Part shown: one piece after another, positions 29,101-38,376 of the stretch
How the letters are laid out: each line of letters starts with the position of its first letter
How positions within the stretch are numbered: position 1 is the stretch's first letter
Assembly (NCBI RefSeq): GCF_016405985.1
Contig: NZ_JAEFCF010000013.1
Coordinates: 48,836 to 112,835, forward strand
From: Paracoccus sp. IB05
GTDB lineage: Bacteria > Pseudomonadota > Alphaproteobacteria > Rhodobacterales > Rhodobacteraceae
Direction of reading: 5' to 3'
Length of the DNA stretch: 64,000 nucleotides
Translations under genes and position numbers: made by a program
The notes under the pieces: model-generated
Database searches by the model: none
Seen by the model: the letters and a program-made list of their open reading frames with translations, nothing else
What the model was told of the DNA's origin: nothing

Positions 29101-29337
29101 TGGGGAAGCACCGGGGGATAGGGAGGATGCGCCGGCGGCAGCGGCAAGGGCAGCGTGGTCGGACCTTGCCACATTGGGGGAGGTCAGCCGCGGTGCCCGG
29201 ACGATGCTGCGGTTCTGGCGCGCCAGCCGCTCTTCGGCGGTGGCAAGGTCGCGGGTGCGCCGCGCCAGCAGACGTTCTGCCGCCAGCCTCGCACGCCTTT
29301 CCTTTGCCAGTCGTTCTGACAGATCCATCCCCGTCAT
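26200..29337 (-). CDS. Hybrid sensor histidine kinase with two PAS and two receiver domains
   Basis: 1045 residues. Short coiled coil at 1-50, a disordered Pro/Ala/Ser-rich stretch to about 270, PAS-like domains near 280-390 and 396-510, HisKA with phospho-acceptor His in FLANMSHEIRTPMNG near 541, HATPase near 625-750, then two receivers near 774-886 and 910-1030. The first receiver has Gly in place of the phosphorylated Asp (VVLAGHEMPGMDG, codon at 26860-26862); the second is intact (LIFMDISMPVMDG). No membrane segment, so cytoplasmic. No response-regulator partner is adjacent. Divergent from the macroglobulin gene. Confidence 0.9.
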   Translation of the reverse strand: MTGMDLSERLAKERRARLAAERLLARRTRDLATAEERLARQNRSIVRAPRLTSPNVARSDHAALAAAAGASSLSPGASPAVSVTQAGAISAPAPSSDVLSTVAPPSRATQQAAVAPPGTPVPAGKHTGPGLAEPASDEKSDTVVTFIHSPRNRAQSDVPGPEEARGCAPGKTTEDALSEAQTSPRDRSVSVALTAVPEVPDLLTNGSRASDISHPGDNRPGPGAPFPSAPQIAAAPFPDAPDLLPAEPLADAPPGFVARSDQEDRARPTGKTEAPPPPGCDLRYWPALDALPDGLALFDPSQRLLAANSAFHLAFGTGTGTTGQTFAQVLLHARNSGLLRPGDQASSDWFGVAEPAALLPPPDLMLHLAKGGWSRLAAQTDAQGRMLCQLVDITRQMRIWAAIEAIPDGFVLFDSEDRMVTCNQSYRDIYKTSAPMMTPGVSFENILRYGLALGEYPEACGREEEWVNARMSEHRGPAAEGEHQLKDGRWLRSIDKETPDGGRVGLRVDITQLREQAVALESARLAAEAASRAKSAFLANMSHEIRTPMNGVIGMAELLCDTALSDEQRLFSETIRSSGEALLVIINDILDYSKIEAGQLTLRPEDFDFERIIHEVVMLLQPRAREKGIDLMIDYDVFLPTRFTGDPGRLRQVLTNLIGNAVKFTAKGHVLTRVVGMEAEGGRHQLHVTVEDTGIGIPDGLLDHVFGEFCQVDDDRNRRFEGTGLGLAITRRLIERMEGAVWVDSEYGKGSVFGFRLALPLAEDSGAERLPVLIGKALVVEDQFINRTILERQLAACGAEVLLFRSGQDALDHVTGGMVPDVVLAGHEMPGMDGAVLAKKLREAGYDKPLVLLSSSPLAAREAGGEAVDAILQKPVLRAELYRLLTSLTLPVAPESTLPEAPPPAAQSQRAMRILAAEDNRTNQLVLQKMLRSLDIELRFAGNGLEALAEWESYKPDLIFMDISMPVMDGREATRAIRESEAARGLKPVPIIALTAHAMEGDEEGILASGMDRYLTKPLRKSEISAAVLAFAAEACRPPERGGQG

Positions 29338-29561
29338 GATCCAGGAACCATGTTTTGCCGCGCCGGATCCGAGATTCTGCCCAGAAGTCCGGTATTCCGG
29401 ACCACCTTCTCCGGTCAAAATGAAGCAGGAGTTAACAGGGGAGAAGTTCCTTTCTCCCGCATGCTTATTCGCGCCCGCCTGACCCGCCCGGCACTTGCCG
29501 GGGGGCCGGACGCGTGCGAAGCTGAAAGTGGCGCCATGGCGGGCGGAACGGGAGTATTGTG

Positions 29562-32500
29562 ATGCGTAATTTCGTCAGAAGTCTATTGATGGCGGCCGCG
29601 ATCGCCCTGCCCGGAATGGCTTCGGCCCAGGATCTGATCCCCGAACGGCGCTCGGTCGTGATGGTCGATTCGGATCTTGTGGGCGGCGATATCGGCTCGG
29701 TCTTCGACACGACCATCCAGGCCTGCGAGCGCGCCTGTGTCACCAATACCCAATGTGATGCCTGGACCTTCAACAGCCGCAATGGCAGCTGTTTCCTCAA
29801 ATCCGATCCCGGTGCCCCCGAAAGCTTTGTCGGCGCGCAATCGGCCTGGGTGGTCGCAGCGGCGCCAGGCGCGCAGGCCCGGGCAAAAGAGCGGCGTGCC
29901 GAGCTGAGCTTCCTGCCGGATGACGAATTCACCACCGCGTTCAATCTTGCCACCGGGATTGGCCGGACCCATCCGACCGGTGACCAGAGCGCCGATGATC
30001 TGCTGCGCGAGGCGGCAGGAGATGAAGCGCGGTCCAGCTTTACCGCAGCGGTCGACAAGACCGGCGCGGCGCTTGCCATCATCGATGATGCCGACACATG
30101 GGCGGAATATGCCCGTCGCGCCAAAGCCGCAGCGAATCAGCAGAATACGAGCGACACGGGCTGGTACAGATCCCAGGCTTTTTATGGGGCGCTGAACGCC
30201 TATCTGCGCGCCGAAAGCAAGGCGCAGCGCCATTCGATCCTCGTCTTTGCGGCGCGGCTGATGGAAGAGCGCGGCAATGGGCGCGAAATGGTGCAGGCGC
30301 TGCGCCTCGCACAATCGCTCCAGTCGCGTGATGACACCGCTGCGATGCTTGACGAGGCGATCAGCAAATACGGCTTCCGGATCGAGGAGCATCAGGTCGA
30401 AGCTGATCTGGCCCGTCCGCGCATCTGCGCCGTCTTTACCGAAGACCTGAAACCTGTCGATGTCGATTACGGCGATTATGTGCGCCTGCCCGCCGGCGGC
30501 ACTGCGGTGGAACTTGCCGATCAGCGCCGGCTTTGCGTCACCGGTCTGAGCCATGGCGAACGCTATACGCTGACCTTCCGCGAGGGTCTGCCGTCGGCTG
30601 ACGGTCAGACGCTGGCCAGGGATATCGAAATCAATGCCTATGTCGGCGACCGCACGGCGGCTGTGCGCTTCCCCGGGCGCGGCTATGTGCTGCCGAAATC
30701 GGGCGATGCGGCGCTGCCGGTCGAAACCGTCAATCTCGACACGCTGGAATTGCAGCTCTACCGCGTCAGCGACCGCAATATGCTGCGTGCCATCCAGAAC
30801 GACTATTTCGGCACGCCGATCAACAATTACTCGGAATGGTCCTTCACCGACGAAATCGGTGAGATGGTCTGGGAAGGCAGCGCCTCGATGAAGATCGAGG
30901 TGAACAAGGATGTCACCACCCGTCTGCCGATGGCCGAGGCGCTGCAGGGCCGCGAGGCCGGGATCTATGCGCTGCGCGCCGCGATGCCGGGCAAAGACCC
31001 CTATGATTTCGCACCGGCCTGGCAATGGTTCGTGGTCTCGGATCTGGGCATTACCAGCATGACCGGTGTCGACGGGCTGCATGTGTTCGTGCGCAGCCTC
31101 GGGACGGCGGGCGCCAAAGAAGGCGTGAAGGTACAGCTTCTGAACCGGGCGAATACGCCCCTGGCCGAGACCCTGACCGATGCCCAGGGCTATGCCATGT
31201 TCGAACCTGGCCTGATGCGCGGCACCGGCAGCGCGGCCCCGGCTTTGCTTGTGGTGACCGAAGGCGAGAATGATATTTCGTTCCTCTCGCTGACCGATCC
31301 GGAATTCGATCTGTCGGACCGGGGCGTCGAGGGCCGTGAGGCCGCGCCGCCGGTTGATGTTTTCCTGACCACCGACCGCGGCGCTTACCGCGCGGGCGAA
31401 ACCGTCTATGCCACCGCCATTGCACGCGATCCGAAAGCCGAGGCTGTGACCGGCCTGCCGCTGACCGCGATCCTGACCCGTCCCGATGGTGTCGAATATT
31501 CCCGCAGCCTGATCTCGGATCAGGGCGCGGGCGGCTATGTTTTCCAGCTGCCGGTTGCCGGCACGGCGCCGCGCGGCACCTGGTCGCTGGCGATCTTTGC
31601 CGATACCAAAGCGGAAGCGCTGGTGTCGAAAACCTTCCTCGTCGAGGATTTCCTGCCCGAGCGCATCGATTTCACCCTCGATGCCGGCGAGACCGATCTG
31701 TCGCTGGCAGATCCCTGGATGAATATCGACCTGACCGCGAAATACCTCTTCGGGGCGCCTGCCTCGGGGATGGAGATCGAGGGCGAGATCTATCTGCGCG
31801 CGGCCCAGGGGCTGAAATCCTGGCCGGGCTATGTCTTCGGCCGCTATGATCAGCCCTTCGACTCGCGGATGGACAGCTACCAGAGCGGCACGACCGATGA
31901 CGAGGGCAAGGCGCGGCTCGACCTGGCACTTCCCGGCGCCGAGGGGCTGGAAGCCGACCGCCCGCTGACCGCAACCGCCGTGGTGCGGGTTGCCGAAGGC
32001 TCGGGCCGTCCGGTGGAGCGCCGCGTCGAGAAAAGCGTGACCCCCGCCGCGGCAATGATCGGCATCAAGCCGCAATTCGACGGCGTGGTCGGGCAGGGAT
32101 CCGAGGCGGGCTTCCTGCTGCAAGGCATTGGCCCCGATCAGAAACCGGCGCCGATGGAGGTCAAATGGACCCTCACCCGGCTGGAGAATGACTGGCAGTG
32201 GTATCAGAGCTATGGCAGCTGGTACTGGGAGCCGGTGAGCACCCGCAGCCATGTGTCTGAGGGTTCGGCCACGCTGGGCGGCAGCGATCCGGTGGCAATT
32301 TCCCTGCCGGTGAACTGGGGCGAATATGAGCTGAAAGTGGAACGGATCGACGGCGAGACCGCCGTGAGTTCCATGAGCTTCTGGTCGGGCTGGTATGCGC
32401 CCGCCGATGTGTCCTCGACGCCCGACACGCTGGAACTGTCGCTGGACAAACCCGCTTATAAATCGGGCGAGACCGCGCAATTGCGGATCGTGCCGCGCGC

Positions 32501-35024
32501 CGCAGGCACTGCGCTGATCACCGTGCTCTCGAACCGCCTTGTGCATATGGAAGCGGTCGAGGTGAAGGAAGGCGAGAACCTGATCCCGCTGAACGTGACC
32601 GATGAATGGGGTGCCGGCGTCTATGTCACCGCCTCGGTGCTGCGTCCGATGGATGTGGCGGCGGGACGGGTGCCGTCGCGCGCGCTTGGCCTGTCTTACG
32701 CCTCGGTCGATCCGGGCAAACGGGCGCTGACCACCACGATCGAGATGGCGGATGAGGTCGATCCGCGCGGCCCGCTGGATGTTGCGGTCAAGGTCGAGGG
32801 TGTTGAGCCCGGCGAGACGGCCTATGTCACCATCGCCGCCGTCGATGAGGGCATTCTGAACCTCACCGGCTTCAAGGCGCCGGATCCGCAGGGCTATTAT
32901 TTCGGCCAGCGCAAGCTCGGCATCGGCATCCGGGACGTCTATGGCCGTCTGATCGACGGGCTGAACGGGGCCGAGGGCGAGGTGCGTTCGGGGGGCGATG
33001 CGGGCGCGCAGGCGCGGCTGCAGACCCCGCCTCCGACCGAAGAACTGGTGGCCTATTTCACCGGCCCGGTCGAAGTCGGCGCCGATGGCTATGCCCGCAC
33101 GAGTTTTACCCTGCCGTCTTTCAACGGATCGGTGAAGGTGATGGCGGTGGCCTGGTCGAAGACCGGCGTGGGCCAGGCCGATAAGAATGTCCTGGTGCGT
33201 GACCCGGTTGTGGTGACCGCTTCGGTGCCGCGCTTCATGGCGCCTGGCGATACAAGCCGGCTCTTGCTTGAGATTGTTCATGCGACCGGCCCCTCGGGCG
33301 AGATGAAGCTCGCCGTGACCTCGGACGATCTGACGCTTGGCGAAGTGCCTGCGACCCTGACCCTTGCCGATAAGGGCAAGGCGGAATTCAGCGTCGATGT
33401 GATCGCGGGCGGGGTTGGCCTCTCGGAAATCCGGGTCGCCCTGACCACGCCGGATGGCAAGGAACTGATCAAGGATCTGAAACTGCCGATCCAGGTCAAT
33501 GACCCGGAGATCGCAAAAATCTCGCGCTTTGATCTGAAAGCGGGCGAGACCTTCACCTTCGACGAGGCGGTCTTTGCCGATATGGTGCGCGGGACCGGCA
33601 AATCGGTCATGGCCATCGGCCCGCTGGCGCGGCTGAATGCGCCGGGGCTTCTGGCTTCGCTGGACCGTTATCCCTATGGCTGCACCGAGCAGATGACATC
33701 GCGCGCCATGCCGCTGATCTACTTTGATCAGGTGGCGCGGGTTATGGATCTGAAACATGCCGCAGATATCCAGAAACGGATCGACGAGGCGGTGGCAGAG
33801 ATCCTGATGAACCAGGGCTCGGGCGGCGGTTTTGGCCTCTGGGGGCCGTCCTCGGGGGATCTGTGGCTGGACAGCTATGTCACCGATTTCCTCAGCCGGG
33901 CGCGGGCCCAGGGCTATGCGGTGCCGGATCAGGCCTTCCGCAATGCGCTGACCAATCTGCGCAATCGCGTGAATTACGCGTCGAATTTCGACGCCAATAC
34001 CCAGGGCGGTGGCACCGATCTGGCCTATGCGCTGATGGTTCTGGCGCGTGAAGGGGCGGCGGCGATCGGCGATCTGCGTTACTATGCCGATGTGAAGGGC
34101 GATGATTTCGCCACGCCGCTGGCCCAGGCGCAGCTTGGTGCGGCGCTGGCCTCTTACGGCGACCAGACCCGGGCCGATGCGATGTTCCGCAAGGCGGGCG
34201 CGCGCATCCTCGCGCTGCCCTCGGATACGGCGACCCAGGTGCTGCGCGCCGATTACGGCACCAATTACCGTGACACGGCAGCGATCCTGACCCTCGCGGT
34301 CGAGGCTGGCAGCACCGCGATTGACCGGGAGGAACTGGTCAACCGTATCGCCATCGCGCCGCGCTATCTTTCGACCCAGGAAGCGACCTGGGCCTTGATG
34401 GCGACAAACGCGCTGATCGACGCGCCGGATGTCTCGGGCGTCACGCTTGACGGCAAACCGGCCGAAGGGCCGCTGGTCAAAGTGATCCAGGACGGCGCCG
34501 CGCCTGTCGTGGTCAAAAACGAAGGGCGTGACACCTATCTCACCGTCACCACTTTCGGCGTGCCGTCAGAGCCTGAACCCGCCGGCGGCAATGGCTATAC
34601 GATCACCCGCAGCTACTACACTCTTGATGGCAAAGCGGTGGAACTGGACAAGGTCGTGACCGGCAATCGCTATGTGGTCGAGCTGGAAGTGACGCCCTGG
34701 GATTATTCGGATGGCCGCCTGATCCTTGCCGATCCGCTGCCCGCAGGTTTCGAGATCGACAACCCGAACCTGATTTCGGGCGGCGATACCTCGCAGCTGA
34801 GCTGGCTGAATGTGCTGGGCCAGACCGCGCATTCCGAATTCCGCCAGGACCGTTTCATCACCCAGGTGGACTGGTCGTCGCGCGATGCCTTCCGTGTGGC
34901 CTATATTGTGCGGGCGATCAGCCCCGGCAATTACCACCATCCGGCGGCCTCGGTCGAAGATATGTATCGGCCTGACTTCCGCGCCCGCACCGACAGTGGC
35001 CGGCTGACGGTCAACGCCGAGTAA
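29562..35024 (+). CDS. Alpha-2-macroglobulin family protein with N-terminal PAN/Apple domain
   Basis: 1820 residues. Signal peptide MRNFVRSLLMAAAIALPGMASA. Residues about 30-110 look like a PAN/Apple domain (CERACVTNTQCDAWTFNSRNG then CFL). The MG-domain array follows, and the thioester motif GCTEQ (Cys about residue 1374) is intact, so it should trap proteases covalently. GGGAG sits 7 nt before the ATG; a GTG lies one codon upstream. Followed 4 bp later by pbpC, the same pairing as E. coli yfhM-pbpC, a periplasmic defence and repair unit (family knowledge). Confidence 0.94.
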   Translation: MRNFVRSLLMAAAIALPGMASAQDLIPERRSVVMVDSDLVGGDIGSVFDTTIQACERACVTNTQCDAWTFNSRNGSCFLKSDPGAPESFVGAQSAWVVAAAPGAQARAKERRAELSFLPDDEFTTAFNLATGIGRTHPTGDQSADDLLREAAGDEARSSFTAAVDKTGAALAIIDDADTWAEYARRAKAAANQQNTSDTGWYRSQAFYGALNAYLRAESKAQRHSILVFAARLMEERGNGREMVQALRLAQSLQSRDDTAAMLDEAISKYGFRIEEHQVEADLARPRICAVFTEDLKPVDVDYGDYVRLPAGGTAVELADQRRLCVTGLSHGERYTLTFREGLPSADGQTLARDIEINAYVGDRTAAVRFPGRGYVLPKSGDAALPVETVNLDTLELQLYRVSDRNMLRAIQNDYFGTPINNYSEWSFTDEIGEMVWEGSASMKIEVNKDVTTRLPMAEALQGREAGIYALRAAMPGKDPYDFAPAWQWFVVSDLGITSMTGVDGLHVFVRSLGTAGAKEGVKVQLLNRANTPLAETLTDAQGYAMFEPGLMRGTGSAAPALLVVTEGENDISFLSLTDPEFDLSDRGVEGREAAPPVDVFLTTDRGAYRAGETVYATAIARDPKAEAVTGLPLTAILTRPDGVEYSRSLISDQGAGGYVFQLPVAGTAPRGTWSLAIFADTKAEALVSKTFLVEDFLPERIDFTLDAGETDLSLADPWMNIDLTAKYLFGAPASGMEIEGEIYLRAAQGLKSWPGYVFGRYDQPFDSRMDSYQSGTTDDEGKARLDLALPGAEGLEADRPLTATAVVRVAEGSGRPVERRVEKSVTPAAAMIGIKPQFDGVVGQGSEAGFLLQGIGPDQKPAPMEVKWTLTRLENDWQWYQSYGSWYWEPVSTRSHVSEGSATLGGSDPVAISLPVNWGEYELKVERIDGETAVSSMSFWSGWYAPADVSSTPDTLELSLDKPAYKSGETAQLRIVPRAAGTALITVLSNRLVHMEAVEVKEGENLIPLNVTDEWGAGVYVTASVLRPMDVAAGRVPSRALGLSYASVDPGKRALTTTIEMADEVDPRGPLDVAVKVEGVEPGETAYVTIAAVDEGILNLTGFKAPDPQGYYFGQRKLGIGIRDVYGRLIDGLNGAEGEVRSGGDAGAQARLQTPPPTEELVAYFTGPVEVGADGYARTSFTLPSFNGSVKVMAVAWSKTGVGQADKNVLVRDPVVVTASVPRFMAPGDTSRLLLEIVHATGPSGEMKLAVTSDDLTLGEVPATLTLADKGKAEFSVDVIAGGVGLSEIRVALTTPDGKELIKDLKLPIQVNDPEIAKISRFDLKAGETFTFDEAVFADMVRGTGKSVMAIGPLARLNAPGLLASLDRYPYGCTEQMTSRAMPLIYFDQVARVMDLKHAADIQKRIDEAVAEILMNQGSGGGFGLWGPSSGDLWLDSYVTDFLSRARAQGYAVPDQAFRNALTNLRNRVNYASNFDANTQGGGTDLAYALMVLAREGAAAIGDLRYYADVKGDDFATPLAQAQLGAALASYGDQTRADAMFRKAGARILALPSDTATQVLRADYGTNYRDTAAILTLAVEAGSTAIDREELVNRIAIAPRYLSTQEATWALMATNALIDAPDVSGVTLDGKPAEGPLVKVIQDGAAPVVVKNEGRDTYLTVTTFGVPSEPEPAGGNGYTITRSYYTLDGKAVELDKVVTGNRYVVELEVTPWDYSDGRLILADPLPAGFEIDNPNLISGGDTSQLSWLNVLGQTAHSEFRQDRFITQVDWSSRDAFRVAYIVRAISPGNYHHPAASVEDMYRPDFRARTDSGRLTVNAE

Positions 35025-35028
35025 CAAC

Positions 35029-37080
35029 ATGCGCGCGCGCTGGATCTTTGCGCTTGCGGCGGGCCTCTGGCTCGCCGCGGGTTCCCGCGATGCCTTTGAC
35101 GGCTGGATCGATGCGACCGTGCTGCCGCCGCTGGCGCTGGCCACCTCGGTCGAAGTCAAGGACCGCGATGGCGATTTGCTCAGGGCCTATACCGTGTCGG
35201 ACGGGCGCTGGCGGCTGAAGGTCGATCTGGCTGCGGTCGATCCGCGCTATATCGACATGCTGCTGAATTACGAGGACCGCCGGTTCCGCGATCATTCCGG
35301 CGTTGATCTCCAGGCGCTGGCACGGGCGGTTTTGCAGGCCGCGCGGTCTGGCCGCGTTGTTTCGGGCGGCTCGACCCTGACGATGCAGGTGGCGCGGCTG
35401 CTGGAGGAAGGCACCACCGGCCAGGTTGGCGGCAAACTGCGCCAGATGCGGGTCGCACTGAAACTGGAGCGCGAGCTTTCCAAGGACGAGATCCTGTCGC
35501 TCTATCTGCTGCTTGCGCCTTTCGGGGGCAATCTCGAAGGGGTGCGGGCGGCGTCGCTGTCTTACTTCGGCAAGGAGCCGACCCGCCTGACCCCGGCAGA
35601 GGCGGCCCTGCTGGTTGCGATCCCGCAAAGCCCGGAAAGCCGCCGCCCTGACCGCGCAGCCGACCGTGCCGAGGCCGCGCGCGACCGGGTGCTGGACCGC
35701 GCGGTGCGCTTCGGGCTGATCGAGGAGGAAGAGGCCCGGGCCGCCCTGACCGAAGCCGTGCCGGGGATCCGCAAGCCTTTCCCGGCCTTCGCCCCGCATC
35801 TTGCCGACCGGGCCCGGACCGCAGATCCGACGCTGGGCGAGCATATCCTGACCATCGACAAGGATCTGCAAAAGCGGCTTGAGACCCTTGCGGCGGAAAC
35901 CGTTCGCGCGCGCGGCAGCCAGATGCAGATCGCGATCGTGGTCGCCGATCACCGTTCGGGCGAGATCCTCGCCTCGGTCGGGTCCTCGGGCCTTCAGGAT
36001 GAAAAACGCCAGGGCTTTGTCGATATGACCCAGGCGCTGCGCTCTCCGGGTTCGACGCTGAAGCCGCTGGTCTATGCCCTGGCCTTTGACGAGGGCCTCG
36101 CCCATCCCGAGACGGTGATCGACGACAGGCCGATGAGTTTCGGCACTTACGCGCCGCAGAATTTCGACCGGCAGTATCGCGGCGAGGTGCGGCTGCGCGA
36201 GGCCTTGCAGCTTTCGCTGAACATCCCGGTGGTGGCGCTGACCGATGCGCTCGGCCCGGCCAAGCTGATTTCGGCGATGGGCAAGGCGGGGATGAAATAC
36301 CGGATCCCCGGCGATCAGCCTGGGCTCGCGGTGAGCCTTGGCGGTGTGGGGGTGAGCCTGCAGGATCTGGTGCAGCTTTATGCCGCCCTGGCACGCGGCG
36401 GGGTGGCGCTGCCGCTGGTCTGGCGTCTTGACGGCGAACGAGGCGAGGGCGCCCGCGTGGTCTCGACCGTCGCGGCCTGGCAGGTGGGGGATATCCTCGC
36501 AGGCCTGGCGCCGCCGCCTGGCGCGCCGGCGAACCGGCTGGCCTATAAGACCGGCACTTCCTACGGCCACCGGGATGCCTGGGCGGTCGGCTATGACGGG
36601 CAACATGTGATCGGGGTCTGGATGGGGCGCGCCGATGGCACGCCGGTGCCGGGCGCCTTTGGTGCCGATGTGGCGGCCCCGGTGCTGTTCCAGGCCTTTT
36701 CACGGCTGAAAACGGCGCTGGCCCCGCAACCGCCCGCGCCAGCGGCGACTTTGCTGGTCGCGAACCGCCAGCTGCCGCCGCCCCTGCAAAGGTTCCGGCC
36801 CCGCAATGCGGCGTTTGCCGAAGTGAATGCGCCGAAAGTCGATTTCCCGCCCGATGGGGCCGAGGTGGAGCTTTTGCGCACGAGTGCGGATCAGTCAGGC
36901 CTGAAGGTGAAAGTCTCTGGCGGCACCGCGCCCTTCACCTGGCTGATCGACGGCGCGCCGATGGCCGTGGGCTCGCGGGATCGCGAGATCATCCTCGCGC
37001 TGTCCGGCACCGGATTTGTGACGCTGAGCGTCATTGATGCCGAGGGCCGCTCCGCCCGCTCAAGGGTGCGGCTCTGGTGA
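35029..37080 (+). CDS. pbpC: Penicillin-binding protein 1C
   Basis: 683 residues. One N-terminal hydrophobic segment; glycosyltransferase domain (NYEDRRFRDHSGVD with catalytic Glu, SGGSTLTMQVARLL); transpeptidase domain with SPGSTLKPL, SLN and KTGTS motifs; and the C-terminal BiPBP_C domain (FPPDGAEVELL onward). Shorter than the 770-residue E. coli enzyme. Extends and crosslinks murein; coupled to the macroglobulin gene. Confidence 0.93.
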   Translation: MRARWIFALAAGLWLAAGSRDAFDGWIDATVLPPLALATSVEVKDRDGDLLRAYTVSDGRWRLKVDLAAVDPRYIDMLLNYEDRRFRDHSGVDLQALARAVLQAARSGRVVSGGSTLTMQVARLLEEGTTGQVGGKLRQMRVALKLERELSKDEILSLYLLLAPFGGNLEGVRAASLSYFGKEPTRLTPAEAALLVAIPQSPESRRPDRAADRAEAARDRVLDRAVRFGLIEEEEARAALTEAVPGIRKPFPAFAPHLADRARTADPTLGEHILTIDKDLQKRLETLAAETVRARGSQMQIAIVVADHRSGEILASVGSSGLQDEKRQGFVDMTQALRSPGSTLKPLVYALAFDEGLAHPETVIDDRPMSFGTYAPQNFDRQYRGEVRLREALQLSLNIPVVALTDALGPAKLISAMGKAGMKYRIPGDQPGLAVSLGGVGVSLQDLVQLYAALARGGVALPLVWRLDGERGEGARVVSTVAAWQVGDILAGLAPPPGAPANRLAYKTGTSYGHRDAWAVGYDGQHVIGVWMGRADGTPVPGAFGADVAAPVLFQAFSRLKTALAPQPPAPAATLLVANRQLPPPLQRFRPRNAAFAEVNAPKVDFPPDGAEVELLRTSADQSGLKVKVSGGTAPFTWLIDGAPMAVGSRDREIILALSGTGFVTLSVIDAEGRSARSRVRLW

Positions 37081-37453
37081 TCCGCCCCGCCCGCGTCGGA
37101 ATTTTTTAAAATTCCGGGCCGGTTTCCGGATCGGAAACCGGGCGTCAGGCCTGCTCCACCGCCAATGCGCCTGGTGATCAGTACCGTGCCATCGCCGGTC
37201 CGTTCCGGCTCGCATCGATCTGGTCAGGGGGAGCGCGCCGCTGGTGCCCACCGGATGACCAGGCGCGCCTGCAAGATCGACCTCTGCCTCGCCCGGCATC
37301 AGGCCTGCGAATCCCGCGCGACCCCCGCCTGGGCCGCCGGTCACTCTGCGCATTGCGGAAAGAATACAGATCCCGGTCATCAGGTCATGCCCCTCTCACG
37401 GGTTTTTCGCAGAGTGGCATGAAGCCCGGGCGGTGACAGGCGGAATACCGGAT
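37081..37453. other. Intergenic region downstream of pbpC, no gene recognised
   Basis: 373 bp between convergent pbpC and phosphatase genes. Holds the double hairpin at 37098-37140. A minus-strand frame starting near 37380 gives an unrecognised Gly/Arg-rich peptide, which I do not accept. Confidence 0.5.
37098..37140 (+). terminator. Double hairpin after pbpC
   Basis: GGAATTTTTTAAAATTCC (37098-37115, 8-bp stem) followed by CGGTTTCCG-GAT-CGGAAACCG (37120-37140, 9-bp stem). Position 17 bp past the stop fits termination or 3'-end protection of the macroglobulin-pbpC mRNA. Architecture mirrors 4095-4139. Confidence 0.65.
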
Positions 37454-38191
37454 TCAGGCGCTCTCTGGCCGCAGCGGCACCCGACCCTGATCGGTCAGCA
37501 AAAACACCTCGCGCCCGTCAATCGCAATGGCGGTGAGCGGCCCGCCATAGGCGGCGGAGCTGTCGATATTCACCCGGTTGCCGTAATGTCTGGCCTGGTC
37601 CAGCGCCGTATGACCATGGACGATCAGCGGCCCGTGATCGCGGTTGTCGTCGAGAAAGCCCTTGCGGATCCAGACGAGATCATCCTCGGCCTGATCCTCC
37701 AGCGCAATTCCGGGCCGGATGCCGGCATGAACAAAGAACACATCCCCACGGCGAAGCGAAGTCGGGCGGCTTTCCAGAAAGGCCAGATGTGCGGGGTCGA
37801 CGCTGTCGACCGCCTCGCGATGCACCGGATCGATCGGGCGATCTCCGGCGGCACGGATGCCGTAAGAGCGCAGCGTCTCAGCCCCGCCAACCGCCGGATG
37901 CAGCCAGTTATAGGGGGTTGTCAGCGCGGGATCCGCCCACCAGGGATCATGGATGAACTGAGTGAAGAGCCGGTCGTGATTGCCCTTGAGCACCACCCAG
38001 TCCTCACCCCGTTCCATGCCGGTCTTCAGCCAGTCGATCACACCACGGCTGTCCGGCCCGCGATCCTCAAGATCGCCCAGATGCACCACCGGTGCCGGAC
38101 CGTGCTGCGCGATATCCTTCGCGATCCGCTCATGGGCGCGTTTCAGAAGGTCAAGATGGCCATGTATATCGCCGATTGCATAGCTGCGCAT
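37454..38191 (-). CDS. Metallophosphoesterase (PPP-type serine/threonine phosphatase)
   Basis: 245 residues. The bimetal motifs are complete: GDIHGH, GDLEDRG, GNHD and IVHGH. The ATG at 38191 starts MRSYAIGDIHG, standard for this family; an upstream ATG would add an unsupported 20 residues. Cytoplasmic phosphatase; target unknown. Confidence 0.92.
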   Translation of the reverse strand: MRSYAIGDIHGHLDLLKRAHERIAKDIAQHGPAPVVHLGDLEDRGPDSRGVIDWLKTGMERGEDWVVLKGNHDRLFTQFIHDPWWADPALTTPYNWLHPAVGGAETLRSYGIRAAGDRPIDPVHREAVDSVDPAHLAFLESRPTSLRRGDVFFVHAGIRPGIALEDQAEDDLVWIRKGFLDDNRDHGPLIVHGHTALDQARHYGNRVNIDSSAAYGGPLTAIAIDGREVFLLTDQGRVPLRPESA

Positions 38192-38376
38192 GGGGGGCTC
38201 CTGCATCCGTTCCGCATGCCCGGCATTGCCGCAGGCTGCGGGATCGGGCAAGGCTTAGGCCGACAGCCCTCTCGCCGCAAGCCAATCCTGACCTGCACCG
38301 ACAAAGATCCGCAGGGAGTGTTTGCGCTAACACGGTGCGGCAGCTAAACGGGGGCAAATCAGTTCAGGAGGCTCAG

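Noticed and set aside
29583..33758. 1391-codon open frame antisense to the macroglobulin gene
   Set aside because: A shadow of high-GC codon usage; His/Arg/Gly/Ala-rich with no domains, while the plus strand encodes a clear protein.
37060..37380. 106-codon minus-strand frame in the pbpC-phosphatase gap
   Set aside because: Runs through the terminator hairpins and over the pbpC end; no recognisable domain.
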